Shown: positions 28,448 to 36,430 of the stretch, piece by piece
Layout: the number at the start of each line of letters is the position of its first letter
Numbering within the stretch: the first letter of the stretch is position 1
NCBI RefSeq assembly: GCF_019703835.1
Contig: NZ_AP023055.1
Span: 1,054,001 to 1,118,000, forward strand
Direction of reading: 5' to 3'
DNA: 64,000 bases
Source of the DNA: Thaumasiovibrio subtropicus
GTDB lineage: Bacteria; Pseudomonadota; Gammaproteobacteria; Enterobacterales; Vibrionaceae
Made by a program: the position numbers and the translations under genes
The notes under the pieces: generated by a model
What the model was told of the DNA's origin: nothing
The model's input: the letters and a program-made list of their open reading frames with translations, nothing else
The model's database searches: none

Positions 28448-28804
28448 ATGCGCTATCAGAACCCCCACCTTGCTATTATTGCCAGCCTTCTCAGTTGGCT
28501 GTTAATTACGGCGATGCCTGTATTGAACATGCATGCTACCCAAGGTGGCCAATGGGCAACTTTCTGTACCGTAAATGGGTTGGAACGCATTTACATAGAA
28601 GATAGCGAACACCTTGTAGAACACGAAAGACACTGCACCATAAGCCTATTGATAAGTGTTGACCTAAGCTCACGAGTGTTAGCTGGTAGCCCCTATTTCG
28701 TAGCAAGTGTCCTCACTACCTGCGATTTTCTTTGCCTCAATTCGAAGACGATTCTTGGTTATTTATCCCGTGCGCCTCCTCTCTTTAGCCTATTGCACCA
28801 ATAG
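28448..28804 (+). CDS. DUF2946-like exported protein
   Basis: About 118 residues from ATG 28448. It has a hydrophobic N-terminal helix (LAIIASLLSWLLITAMPVL), then QWATFCTVNGLERIYI, which has the W-x-x-FCT-x-x-G pattern of DUF2946 proteins. Those usually sit beside metal-uptake genes, and a PepSY protein follows here. The C-terminal half after HCTISLL does not fit the family, which may mean a frameshift or divergence. The start is uncertain because no good ribosome-binding site is seen. Confidence 0.45.
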   Translation: MRYQNPHLAIIASLLSWLLITAMPVLNMHATQGGQWATFCTVNGLERIYIEDSEHLVEHERHCTISLLISVDLSSRVLAGSPYFVASVLTTCDFLCLNSKTILGYLSRAPPLFSLLHQ

Positions 28805-29012
28805 AAGCCCTTCACCTGTTTAAGACACAGAGTTTGAAGGATTCATCACAGTTTGAATAAATAATCTCAGTCACCTAACTCAGCCCTGTCTGACGCGGCG
28901 GTTAGCAACGCATGTCCAACGAACGGTGAGTTGCTTAACATGTTGAGTATTCGGTGACATATGCCAAGGCCCAACTTTATGGGTTTGGCATGTAAAAGAA
29001 AGGAAGTCATTT

Positions 29013-30419
29013 ATGTTGAGTCAATCAACAACAAAAGCAGCAGAGACTGCAAAATCCCGATATTTTCTGATTTGGCGCTGGCATTTTTATGCTGGCTTGT
29101 TTGTTGTTCCCTTTATGTTAATGCTCTCCGTCACCGGCATCATTATGTTGTTTGATAAAGAGATCGAACTGGCACGCCACGCAGAGCGTTTACTCGTCGA
29201 AACCCAGCAAGATCAGGTGCCTTTCTCAGCGCAGCTAGAAGCCGTCAAGTCTGCATACCCAAATACCACCATAACCCAGTTTATTACCGCGCAAACTGAA
29301 GATACAGCCAATCGATTCTCTGTCAGGTTTGCTGATGGCCAGGTGCTATTTGCGACAGTCGATCCTTATTCAGGTGAAGTGTTGGGTGCCATTGACCGTA
29401 AAGAGAGCTGGCATCAATTGGCCAACGATATTCATGGCACCCTGTTGATTGGGGATACTGGCGATTACCTGATTGAAATCGCGGCTAGCTTAACCATTCT
29501 ACTTCTGGTAACAGGGATTTATCTTTGGCTACCCAGCGATAACGCCAGCAAGGCTGGATTTCTAAAAATTCGCCGCAATAATGGTACTCGCACCATGATG
29601 CGCGATATTCATGCGAATCTAGGTGGTACACTCGCCATCATTCTGCTTTTCTTTGTCATCTCCGGGCTTGCGTGGGCCGGGTTCTGGGGTGGACAATTTG
29701 TGCAACCATGGAACACGTTTCCAGCACAAAAGTGGTCAGACGTACCACTTTCAGATATGAATCACAAGCAGCTCAATCATCTTGCAGAAGAAGAAGTCCC
29801 TTGGAATCTCGAACTCACCCCTGTGCCAGCTTCCCATCAGCATCATGTTGAGACTCACCAGAACAATAGTACTGGTTATTCCATCGATATCGACACACTC
29901 ATCGCTGATATTGAATCACTTGGCTACATCAAATATAAACTTTACTTCCCGCGAGGAGAAACCGGGGTATTCACTGTGTCAGCCAACACCATGAGTGGGG
30001 ATATCACTAACCCAACCCAGGATAGGACCACACATTTCGATCAGTACAGTGGCGAAGTATTGGCCGATGTCAACTGGAACGACTATGGCGTTGTTGCAAA
30101 GTTAATGGCAGCAGGTATCGCCTTGCACCAAGGCGATATAAGCGTGGTAAACAAAGTTGTTAACCTGCTTCTTTGCATCGCATTCATTGTAATATCGGTA
30201 ACCGGCATCATGATGTGGTGGAAGCGCAGACCTCAAAATGCCATCCGCTTGGGGGCCCCACCTCGATTCACACAACCAGGCATCTGGAAATCAGCACTCG
30301 TAACACTGCTGCTCATTTCGGTCGCCTTCCCTCTCGCCGGGGCAACCATTCTGGTCGTACTCGCGATTGATGCATTGATCGTCAAGAAGGTGAAACGCTT
30401 AAATACAGCACTCAACTAA
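29013..30419 (+). CDS. PepSY-associated transmembrane protein
   Basis: 468 residues with four main membrane helices (near 30-50, 155-175, 200-220 and 375-395) plus C-terminal helices. PepSY-type periplasmic regions lie between them. The first helix is preceded by WRWHFYAGLFVVPFMLML, typical of PiuB/PepSY_TM proteins linked to siderophore or iron reduction. Conserved histidines (IHGTLL, DIHANLGG) could ligate haem. GGAAG precedes the ATG. A strong terminator follows. Confidence 0.82.
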   Translation: MLSQSTTKAAETAKSRYFLIWRWHFYAGLFVVPFMLMLSVTGIIMLFDKEIELARHAERLLVETQQDQVPFSAQLEAVKSAYPNTTITQFITAQTEDTANRFSVRFADGQVLFATVDPYSGEVLGAIDRKESWHQLANDIHGTLLIGDTGDYLIEIAASLTILLLVTGIYLWLPSDNASKAGFLKIRRNNGTRTMMRDIHANLGGTLAIILLFFVISGLAWAGFWGGQFVQPWNTFPAQKWSDVPLSDMNHKQLNHLAEEEVPWNLELTPVPASHQHHVETHQNNSTGYSIDIDTLIADIESLGYIKYKLYFPRGETGVFTVSANTMSGDITNPTQDRTTHFDQYSGEVLADVNWNDYGVVAKLMAAGIALHQGDISVVNKVVNLLLCIAFIVISVTGIMMWWKRRPQNAIRLGAPPRFTQPGIWKSALVTLLLISVAFPLAGATILVVLAIDALIVKKVKRLNTALN

Positions 30420-30476
30420 ATGCCTTTTCTAACCAAAGAATAATGGCAATGCGTTCAGCCAGCCCCTTATAAATAC

Positions 30477-30513
30477 AGAGAGTGATGAGTACCGTTAACT
30501 CATCACTCTCTTT
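30477..30513 (+). terminator. Terminator after PepSY gene
   Basis: A 14-bp perfect stem (AGAGAGTGATGAGT and ACTCATCACTCTCT) around ACCGTTA ends in TTT. The rest of 30420-30724 shows nothing coding and should hold the promoter of the next gene. Confidence 0.85.
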
Positions 30514-30724
30514 GAGTATACTCACGCCATACTTCTTCCTGAACGGGAAAGATTCTGTGCCCTATCTCCAATTCCCGTTAAATCTCTTACCCTAACAAAA
30601 GCGACCCCAAGTATTATCGAGCCAGAACGATACTTAGACTCAAGCGACCTCTCAGTGCGGGATTCAGTAGTAAACTCGTGCACTTAAAGGCAGCTTGACG
30701 ATATCCGTCATTTAGGGAGTTATC

Positions 30725-31093
30725 ATGACCAAAACCTACTTCATTGCTGCCCTCATTGCGGCTTCAATATCAACCAATGCCTTCGCCTTTGCTGACTTGT
30801 ACAGTGGTACCCTCTCCGTAGAAAACGAGCAACTGATTTTAACCCGCTGCAGTTCTGGTTCCCCGCAATATCGGTTAATTGATCAAAACGGCGATACAGA
30901 CACTTTAATCGCTAATTTGCCTGAAGAGATCCACAATATAGAAATTAAAACCCAAGCCAGAGTTTTTGGAAAATACGTAACGCAACCCGGTGTCAATTCA
31001 TTGTCGAATGAGGCGCTTCATTTATTGGAAGTAGACCGTATTGAAGGAGTAAAAGTGAACGCTTCGTGCCATCTACAAGATCTATTCGGTTAA
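30725..31093 (+). CDS. Exported hypothetical protein
   Basis: 122 residues with a clear signal peptide (AALIAASISTNAFA, cleavage after AFA). The mature domain has two cysteines (TRCSS and ASCHL) and is probably a small periplasmic beta-rich protein. Not recognised. Ribosome-binding site AGGGAG lies before the ATG. It is convergent with the acyltransferase gene. Confidence 0.65.
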   Translation: MTKTYFIAALIAASISTNAFAFADLYSGTLSVENEQLILTRCSSGSPQYRLIDQNGDTDTLIANLPEEIHNIEIKTQARVFGKYVTQPGVNSLSNEALHLLEVDRIEGVKVNASCHLQDLFG

Positions 31094-31131
31094 AGATAGG
31101 TGAGGCAACATTTTCTTGTCGCCTCACTGAG

Positions 31132-32139
31132 CTATACCTCGCCTGATAGCCAGCGCGTCACAGTGCGACGAGGGAAAACCGCATCAAGACAACTGACACC
31201 CCATGCCAGCGGCAAAAGCAGCATCATAAATACGACGATTGCCAACCAAGGTTGCAATCCTTGAAGGCTCAACCACTCAGGAAAAAACAGAAAGGGGACA
31301 TGAAGTAAAAAAAGCGGGAACGCAAGATCACTGAGCCTTGCGATCGGTTGATTGAGTCTCCCGAGTTGCAATTTGAACCAGACCGCTTTTGGAACACGGT
31401 AAGCTAAAAAGATCCCCAAACTAAACTCAAAAACACGGCATAACACAAACCAATCCCCCGGCCTGCCCGGCATAAAACCATACAAACGATAGACCCAAGC
31501 CTCGATGTCATTGAACAATGACGTACCCAAAAGCACAACGCCATGTTGGCCGACCCAAATCCTACTCACAATACTCACACACAATAACGTCAACAACGCC
31601 ACCCACTTCCATCGCCATAGGAGATATTGCAACAGTGGAAACAAGAGATATAGGGGAATAATCAGCGCAATAAACCAACTAGGTGGATTGAAAGGGCCAC
31701 CCCACAGCCCGAACCAGGCATAAAACCCAGTTGTGCTCCCAAAAAGATCGGTAAGTACACCATTTGGAAAAAGTGGTAGAAGTCGCTCTTTTAATACCAC
31801 ACCGCTCAGTCCATAGCCGATGATACTGAGTATCACTGACACCCAATACACAGGGTAGATCCTCAATAGTTTTTTGATGACATATTGATAGTATTTTTTA
31901 GACGAGAAAGAGACGGTTTGATCTTTAGGCTCAATGAAACGCTTGGCATCGGTTAGACCCGCCAATAATCCCGATAAGATTAAAAACAGAGTAACGCCAA
32001 CACCACCCAAGCTGACGTAATAAACGTTCTTAATCCCAAAGAAAGCGCCTATTTCATGTTCAAACAGTTGTCCGAAGTGAGCAATAAAAACCAGCGCAAT
32101 GGCGATAAGTCGAAGCATATCCAGTAAAACTGAACGCAT
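31132..32139 (-). CDS. Acyltransferase-3 (OafA/YrhL-type) membrane protein
   Basis: 335 residues with about ten transmembrane helices. The catalytic histidine region is LRLIAIALVFIAHFG near residue 10, and GVGVTLFLILSGLLAG is the second family signature. Such proteins O-acylate surface sugars on the periplasmic side of the inner membrane. No SGNH domain is attached. No polysaccharide genes adjoin it, so the substrate is unknown. It marks the last ordinary chromosomal gene before the phage-derived region. Confidence 0.82.
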   Translation of the reverse strand: MRSVLLDMLRLIAIALVFIAHFGQLFEHEIGAFFGIKNVYYVSLGGVGVTLFLILSGLLAGLTDAKRFIEPKDQTVSFSSKKYYQYVIKKLLRIYPVYWVSVILSIIGYGLSGVVLKERLLPLFPNGVLTDLFGSTTGFYAWFGLWGGPFNPPSWFIALIIPLYLLFPLLQYLLWRWKWVALLTLLCVSIVSRIWVGQHGVVLLGTSLFNDIEAWVYRLYGFMPGRPGDWFVLCRVFEFSLGIFLAYRVPKAVWFKLQLGRLNQPIARLSDLAFPLFLLHVPFLFFPEWLSLQGLQPWLAIVVFMMLLLPLAWGVSCLDAVFPRRTVTRWLSGEV

Positions 32140-32371
32140 TTTGCTACCTCACCTTTCTGTTCTTGGCGAATATTCAGTGGTGTGTCAAATAGAACAAAAA
32201 AGCCTAGTCGCTCCGAGTGACATTCATATTGCGCCCAACCATTTTCCTATCATTCACCTTGCTCGATGAATTTTTTATTATTTGCTGGGGGAATTCCCTA
32301 AACTGTCACGATTTGTCACTAGACTCGATCAAGCTAGTAGAAGAGCTGTTAACATTAGCACGAGGGTATCT

Positions 32372-32563
32372 ATGAACCGCCTTAATCAAGCCAAAAAGCT
32401 TTTTGAACAACCTTTCACTGTGAAATCCCTTCTGGAACTCGACAATCTGATTATGGAAGCGCAAGGAGAAGAAGCTGAGGCACTTAGCCAATTGTGGTGT
32501 ATCGCGATAGCTTGCGCTGATGAACAGGTCTATCTTCAAGCGCTTGATCGGGGCCTAGTCTGA
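32372..32563 (+). CDS. Orphan paralogue of the prophage 63-residue protein
   Basis: 63 residues, exactly the length of the protein encoded at 53994-54185 behind the MuF-zincin gene. Aligned without gaps I count 26 of 63 identical residues, including the core QP-T--SL-ELD and the central W. It is mostly helical and acidic, with no signal peptide. Here no toxin-like gene precedes it, so it is an orphan copy next to the prophage scar. If the 63-residue protein is an immunity factor, this could be an orphan immunity gene (inference). Upstream frame extension is possible but lacks a ribosome-binding site. Confidence 0.65.
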   Translation: MNRLNQAKKLFEQPFTVKSLLELDNLIMEAQGEEAEALSQLWCIAIACADEQVYLQALDRGLV

Positions 32564-32751
32564 TCGCTTGCGAAACGTACAATTGCATCCCATGCATATA
32601 AAAAAAATACAGAAACTCACAATTTTTCATGCCAAATTAGTGCTACACAAGTCGCATTTTTATCCCAGAATTTTCAAAACAATACGTAACACACTGTTTT
32701 ACATGATTGATTTAGTTAAAATTCCGGACAGTAATATTGACCCTGAGAATA

Positions 32752-33123
32752 ATGATGAAATTTGGCTTTACATCACTGGTTATCGTGCTCTCGTTAATGT
32801 CGCCCTTCTCGAATGCAGAAGCCAGCACAAAAGCTCGTGATGACGTAATTCAAGCTCTGCAGCGCGAGCTACCACAAGCCCAATGCGCTTCTGGCAGCCC
32901 TTATATCAGAGAGCAAAATTGTTTAACCGAAATGCAAGCAGCCTTTAACACCTGCACCAATGTTGACTACGTCATCATTAAGGATGCTTACGAGAAGCGG
33001 GAAGAATTAAGTTATCTAAAGCAAGTATTGGATGCGTGTATGACAGCTCACTATGTTGGTGGGGATGCGCTCTCACTGTTCATTGACCTCCAAAACGTCA
33101 CCAACAAAACACTCCACAATTAA
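32752..33123 (+). CDS. Exported hypothetical cysteine-rich protein
   Basis: About 123 residues with a signal peptide (FGFTSLVIVLSLMSPFSNA, cleavage after NAEA). The mature region has four cysteines (AQCAS, QNCLT, NTCTN, DACMT) and is helical and lysine/glutamate-rich. I do not recognise it. It may be cargo left by phage or a chromosomal gene at the scar border. A terminator hairpin follows 18 nt after the stop. Confidence 0.55.
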   Translation: MMKFGFTSLVIVLSLMSPFSNAEASTKARDDVIQALQRELPQAQCASGSPYIREQNCLTEMQAAFNTCTNVDYVIIKDAYEKREELSYLKQVLDACMTAHYVGGDALSLFIDLQNVTNKTLHN

Positions 33124-33141
33124 CCCGTACTTACAACAAAT

Positions 33142-33166
33142 CGGCTTCACTAGAGAAGCCGAGTTT
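33142..33166 (+). terminator. Terminator-like hairpin
   Basis: CGGCTTC and GAAGCCG pair around ACTAGA, with A-rich sequence on the left and GTTTGT on the right. It follows the cysteine-rich gene. The right arm is part of a 44-bp direct repeat. Confidence 0.6.
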
Positions 33167-33197
33167 GTCTATGTTTCTAAGCAAACGTTTGCTCTCA
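33154..33197 (+). repeat. Left copy of 44-bp direct repeat
   Basis: A perfect 44-nt repeat of 36387-36430, beginning AGAAGCCGAG and ending GTTTGCTCTCA. The octamer TTACAACA lies just upstream of both copies, 15 nt further away here than in the right copy. The two copies bracket the prophage scar. Confidence 0.9.
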
Positions 33198-33221
33198 CTG
33201 CCCTCATTTTTGTCCCCGAAA

Positions 33222-33673
33222 CCCAAATAAAGCCTACCCACAAACTCACTCACATCATCAAACGAGACCTCTCCCTTGAAGATGACACTTACCGCCAACT
33301 TCTCCAAACTCACACAGGAAAACTCAGTTGCAAAACCATGAACAACTTAGAGTTACAAACCATCATCGACACCATGAAGAAAAAAGGCTTTAAACCCCGT
33401 TTAAACAACGAAAAACATCCTAGATGACCGACCCCATCAGGCAGACTCAGTCCAAAATCAGGCAGCGCAAATCACCCACAAATCGATAAGATTCGCGCAC
33501 TATGGATTGACATGTATCAACGAGGAATAGTCAGAGACGGCAGTGAGGAGGCGTTAGATAAGTTCGTGAAGAGAATGACAGACGTGGAGCATGTGGGATG
33601 GTTATCAGTCAGGCAAGCGCAATGCGTTATTGAGCAGCTCAAGCAGTGGTTTGAGAGAGGCTCCAGTGCCTAG
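33222..33673 (+). pseudogene. gp16-like (DUF1018) pseudogene
   Basis: Matches the intact gene at 43310-43747 in two pieces. The first (IIKRDLSLEDDTYRQLL, THTGKLSCKTMN) ends at a stop near 33425. The second, in another frame, reads IDKIRALWIDMYQRG and GSEEALDKFVKRMT and ends at 33673. No start codon is present, and the junction carries a frameshift and an insertion. Intact homologues are Mu gp16-type regulatory-region proteins. Confidence 0.85.
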
Positions 33674-33829
33674 CGTATAAAACCAACCCTAGGCCCTAGA
33701 TCCAATACCTACTTTAACAAACATGACCTCAGCCGCAAAACCAAGCTCATACATTTCGATATCTTAGGTATGATGAATTAAATAGAACTTTAGTTTCATT
33801 TACCCAAGACTCATTACAAGGAGCGTAAT

Positions 33830-34864
33830 GTGCGAAAGATACTAGTACTCGTCATCTGTGTTGCAGCAACCTCAGCGGCAGCCCTAATAAAAAAAGACCA
33901 GCTTTATACCCTCTATCTGCAAAACCAAGTTAACGCACAACTCACCGTTGAAGATAATCAAATTTCATTCTGCGGTATTAGTGCTCACGATAAAGAAAGC
34001 CCACAAGCACTGGTAGACAGACTACGTCGCGACTTCAACCCTGCAGCACTCTTAAGAGATGTCATAGCGCTAGAGGAAAACATTTTTAAAGACACCCCAG
34101 AGATAGAAGCTCTCAACGACACTATCTCCAAATGGGGCTATCAAGAAACAGAAGAGCTAGAAGAAAACTTAAAATTTTATCTAGAACACAATCGTAATGG
34201 TGTCTTCGATGAGTTAGAGCAAACCACGGCCGATATGCTTCATTTCCGTAAAACTAGCGGCATTGATATCGACCAAACAAAAGATCAACGCAACAATTTG
34301 CAAATAGACGTGTTCTTAGAGCGTAAACAAGTTTTTGAAACCAACCTACACACATTATTAAGCGAGGCTGATTGCTTAGTAGGCGGGACAACATTTGTCG
34401 ATGTCAGCCCAGATATTATGCGGTTCGTTGATCGCCGTTACTCAGAAGATGAAGTCAACGCTATCATTGCAGAACACACAAAAATCATGAGCAACCACAT
34501 CATGAGTGCTGAACCTGAATTATCAGCATTCACCAAAAAAGTATTTGACCTTGTAAACGATATCTCGGCCGAAATGACCTTAGTTGATGAAACCACCGAA
34601 GTAAACGAAGCATCCATCAAACGAACTATCATCGCGAGTTTAACTAAGCCACTTGGTAAAAAAGAACTCATCGAGCTGGGATGTAGTGCCTACGGTATCC
34701 CTTACAATGAATTCGGCAGCGCTCGACTACAATATTGCTATTTAGGAGAAGATGAATACACCAACCGAATATATCTTCACGATGCCAATATTCTTGTTGA
34801 GGAACATGATATTGATGACTCTTGGAATATTGTAAAGCGTAAGCTTCTTGCAAACTTAAAGTAA
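33830..34864 (+). CDS. Exported cargo protein in the gp16-mor slot of the scar
   Basis: 344 residues, intact among pseudogenes. A signal peptide or N-terminal anchor is visible (ILVLVICVAATSAAALIKK). The rest is soluble, acidic and helical, with cysteines in SFCGIS, ADCLVGG, LGCSAYG and LQYCYLG. The base composition is AT-rich compared with phage genes. It occupies the position taken in the intact prophage by a lipoprotein and a 66-residue gene. No family is recognised; superinfection exclusion or a lysogenic-conversion role is inference only. GGAG lies before the start at 33830, which reads GTG. Confidence 0.65.
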   Translation: MRKILVLVICVAATSAAALIKKDQLYTLYLQNQVNAQLTVEDNQISFCGISAHDKESPQALVDRLRRDFNPAALLRDVIALEENIFKDTPEIEALNDTISKWGYQETEELEENLKFYLEHNRNGVFDELEQTTADMLHFRKTSGIDIDQTKDQRNNLQIDVFLERKQVFETNLHTLLSEADCLVGGTTFVDVSPDIMRFVDRRYSEDEVNAIIAEHTKIMSNHIMSAEPELSAFTKKVFDLVNDISAEMTLVDETTEVNEASIKRTIIASLTKPLGKKELIELGCSAYGIPYNEFGSARLQYCYLGEDEYTNRIYLHDANILVEEHDIDDSWNIVKRKLLANLK

Positions 34865-34897
34865 CGCCGCCCACCAAACCTTGACGCTCTTCCCTGA

Positions 34898-34928
34898 CCT
34901 CCCGCAAACTGACATCACAAGCGGGAGG
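34898..34928 (+). promoter_or_regulatory. Hairpin covering the mor pseudogene ribosome-binding site
   Basis: CCTCCCGC (34898-34905) pairs perfectly with GCGGGAGG (34921-34928), which is the Shine-Dalgarno sequence of the mor pseudogene. The intact mor gene has an equivalent hairpin with different arm bases. Confidence 0.6.
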
Positions 34929-34935
34929 GATAGCA

Positions 34936-35277
34936 ATGACACAGCAAGTACTGCAACAAGAGATATTCACCGAGTCCACCAGCTAACTTCATGACCTACT
35001 CGATCATCTCGAACACATCGCCCCTGATGCCTTGCAACACCGCTGGCCCTCTTCCCTACAATCTATCGCCGAACTCTTCCGTTTCGAACTGGAACGTTCA
35101 GGTGCTACATCCCCAATGACAACATTATCAAAACAGCAGTGCATAACATTCAAATCTGGCGTGATTTCAATGCTCGCAACATTGAAGTGCTGGCCGTACA
35201 ACACCAGCTCAGTTAAAGGCAAATAACCTCTATCCTTAACGGCGGAAGTACAAAGAAGACAACGAGAGTTGTTTTAA
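34936..35277 (+). pseudogene. mor pseudogene
   Basis: Near-identical start to intact mor (44865-45284), but codon 17 is TAA where the intact gene has GAA. A segment of about 75 nt covering the central helices is deleted after ERSGAT, and the C-terminus is altered. Mor is the middle-promoter activator of Mu-like phages, so this remnant is inactive. Confidence 0.9.
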
Positions 35278-35281
35278 AGCC

Positions 35282-35312
35282 AAAAAAACCAGCTTAGTAG
35301 GCTGGTTTTTTT
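35282..35312 (+). terminator. Terminator after mor pseudogene
   Basis: A run of seven A, a CCAGC and GCTGG stem around TTAGTAG, then seven T. Likely bidirectional. Confidence 0.85.
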
Positions 35313-35326
35313 GATTACAGCGATGT

Positions 35327-35601
35327 GCTGTGTATATGCTCACAGTTATATTCGATTAGTTTCTTAGCTTTGTCAAATTTACAACCTTTGCATGATCACA
35401 AATACGGCACTTGCTGCATATTAAATATTACACATAACCCAGAATGCTGCTAACTTGAACAATGAGCCTATTTAGGCACATCCGCCGTTATGTTAGTCAC
35501 TTAACCGCTGGCCAACTAACTCCCAATGCGGCTTAGTAACCCGTTATTGGCCCCCAAAGAAGAGAGTCCGACTCTTGCGGATGTCGCTGTGTATATGCTC
35601 A
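35327..35601 (+). repeat. Direct repeat pair GCTGTGTATATGCTCA in a structured leader
   Basis: The 16-mer GCTGTGTATATGCTCA occurs at 35327-35342 and again at 35586-35601, each preceded by GATGT. The 243 nt between the copies have no convincing ORF. Just before the second copy lies a small hairpin AGAGT-CCG-ACTCT (35563-35575). The repeats resemble extended -10 promoters (TGTGTATATG) or protein-binding sites and sit upstream of a 29-residue peptide ORF. Confidence 0.5.
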
Positions 35602-35679
35602 ATACTAATCACTGTGATAGTGGGGGGTAGTGTGCTGCGCACGCACCAAAACGGAGGTAATCCGTAGAGGGTTGAAGTC

Positions 35680-35769
35680 ATGAAAAAGTTTAATCGCTTA
35701 TTCAGATGGCTGAGCCGTGCACTACTGTTGATGCAGTTACTCGGTAAAGTTTTAGACTGGTTCGAGTAA
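35680..35769 (+). CDS. Putative 29-residue amphipathic cationic peptide
   Basis: ATG at 35680 with GAGGG 8 nt upstream, ending at TAA 35769. The peptide begins MKKFNRLFRWLSRALLL and ends GKVLDWFE: basic at the N-terminus with leucine/phenylalanine spaced as an amphipathic helix. A hairpin (ACGGA and TCCGT) precedes the ribosome-binding site and a CCCTAG-GTAG-CTAGGG stem follows. In size and character it resembles membrane-active type I toxins, but I know no homologue, and an antisense RNA is not evident. Confidence 0.45.
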   Translation: MKKFNRLFRWLSRALLLMQLLGKVLDWFE

Positions 35770-35787
35770 TCAGCAGGGGTTCAGCAG

Positions 35788-35810
35788 CCCTAGGTAGCTA
35801 GGGTTTGCTT
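35788..35810 (+). terminator. Hairpin after the short peptide
   Basis: CCCTAG and CTAGGG pair around GTAG, followed by TTTGCTT. Plausible terminator for the peptide transcript. Confidence 0.5.
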
Positions 35811-35947
35811 GAGCCTTTTCACACTTTCAAGCGTTACACCGATTTCCTTTCAAAACCTAGTACTTAGCCCGCCGTTACATACCCCTAAGTCATAGAAATT
35901 TATATACTCCAACATAGGCGCTTTAACATTCTGTTTTAGGCGGAAGC

Positions 35948-36037
35948 ATGAAGTATTTAACGCTATTTAGTACTTTGCTTTTTTTTAAGGTCTTTACTGA
36001 AAACCTTAAATCACTACTTGTAATATTGAATAGCTAA
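35948..36037 (+). CDS. Putative 29-residue hydrophobic peptide
   Basis: ATG at 35948 follows AGGCGGAAGC. The frame codes a lysine near the start, a hydrophobic stretch (LTLFSTLLFFKVF) and a second one (LKSLLVILNS). It may be a small membrane peptide, or a chance frame in AT-rich debris. No homologue known. Confidence 0.25.
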   Translation: MKYLTLFSTLLFFKVFTENLKSLLVILNS

Positions 36038-36084
36038 ATGATAACTCAGTTAGAGCGCGTCAATAAGAAGCTGACAAAAACAAC

Positions 36085-36256
36085 ACGCTACGTAAAAGCA
36101 GCATACCTGAAGGCATCTATCGGCTTATCCCCGACACCAACCCAAATTTGGTCAGTGTTATGCCCTAGAAGCCAACACCCTAACACCCTTGGCGTCACCC
36201 TTTATGGGCCTTCACTGCGTAGTCATATCCTCATTCACGCTGCCAACTTACCGTCT
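36085..36256 (+). pseudogene. DUF5675-like pseudogene
   Basis: Matches the intact lysis-region gene (47002-47421) over its central part, including EANTLGVT-type and HILIHAANLPS-type sequence, but with a frameshift, an insertion repeating TAACACC and loss of both ends. The 3' end is cut by an IS fragment immediately after CCGTCTCA. Confidence 0.85.
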
Positions 36257-36379
36257 CAGCCTCTTTAAGGATCGAAACAATCTGTAATTCAGTGAAGCGT
36301 GACTTTTTCATGGTACTCCCCTGCGTTTATCAGGCAGAAAAATCCAGTTTAGACAGTCTGAGTATAGGGAAAGCTGACA
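36257..36379 (-). mobile_element. Truncated IS3-family element (inverted-repeat end and start of orfA)
   Basis: On the minus strand the segment starts TGTCAGCTTTCC, a likely terminal inverted repeat. At 36311, with GGGGAG upstream, it begins an ORF reading MKKSRFTELQIVSILKEA, the typical N-terminus of IS3-family OrfA. The frame runs directly into the DUF5675 remnant, so all the rest of the element is missing. Probably an insertion followed by deletion. Confidence 0.8.
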
Positions 36380-36386
36380 TTACAAC

Positions 36387-36430
36387 AGAAGCCGAGTTTG
36401 TCTATGTTTCTAAGCAAACGTTTGCTCTCA
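36387..36430 (+). repeat. Right copy of 44-bp direct repeat
   Basis: Identical to 33154-33197. It directly follows the IS3 end and TTACAACA, and precedes the left-end region of the intact prophage. The left half of the terminator hairpin seen in the other copy is missing here. Confidence 0.9.

Larger units (their letters stand above)
33222..36379 (+). mobile_element. Degraded Mu-like prophage segment
   Basis: Gene order gp16 pseudogene, exported cargo, mor pseudogene, short peptides, DUF5675 pseudogene and IS3 fragment follows the middle of the intact prophage at 43.3-47.4 kb. Transposase, repressor, head and tail genes are missing. Nucleotide similarity to the intact copy is high over the matching parts, so the two phages were close relatives. 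The cargo between the shared genes differs completely. Confidence 0.85.

Noticed and set aside
35460..35560. Integron attC-like site in the scar
   Set aside because: GCCGTTATGTTAG-like words occur, but the paired R and L boxes of an attC site are not present.
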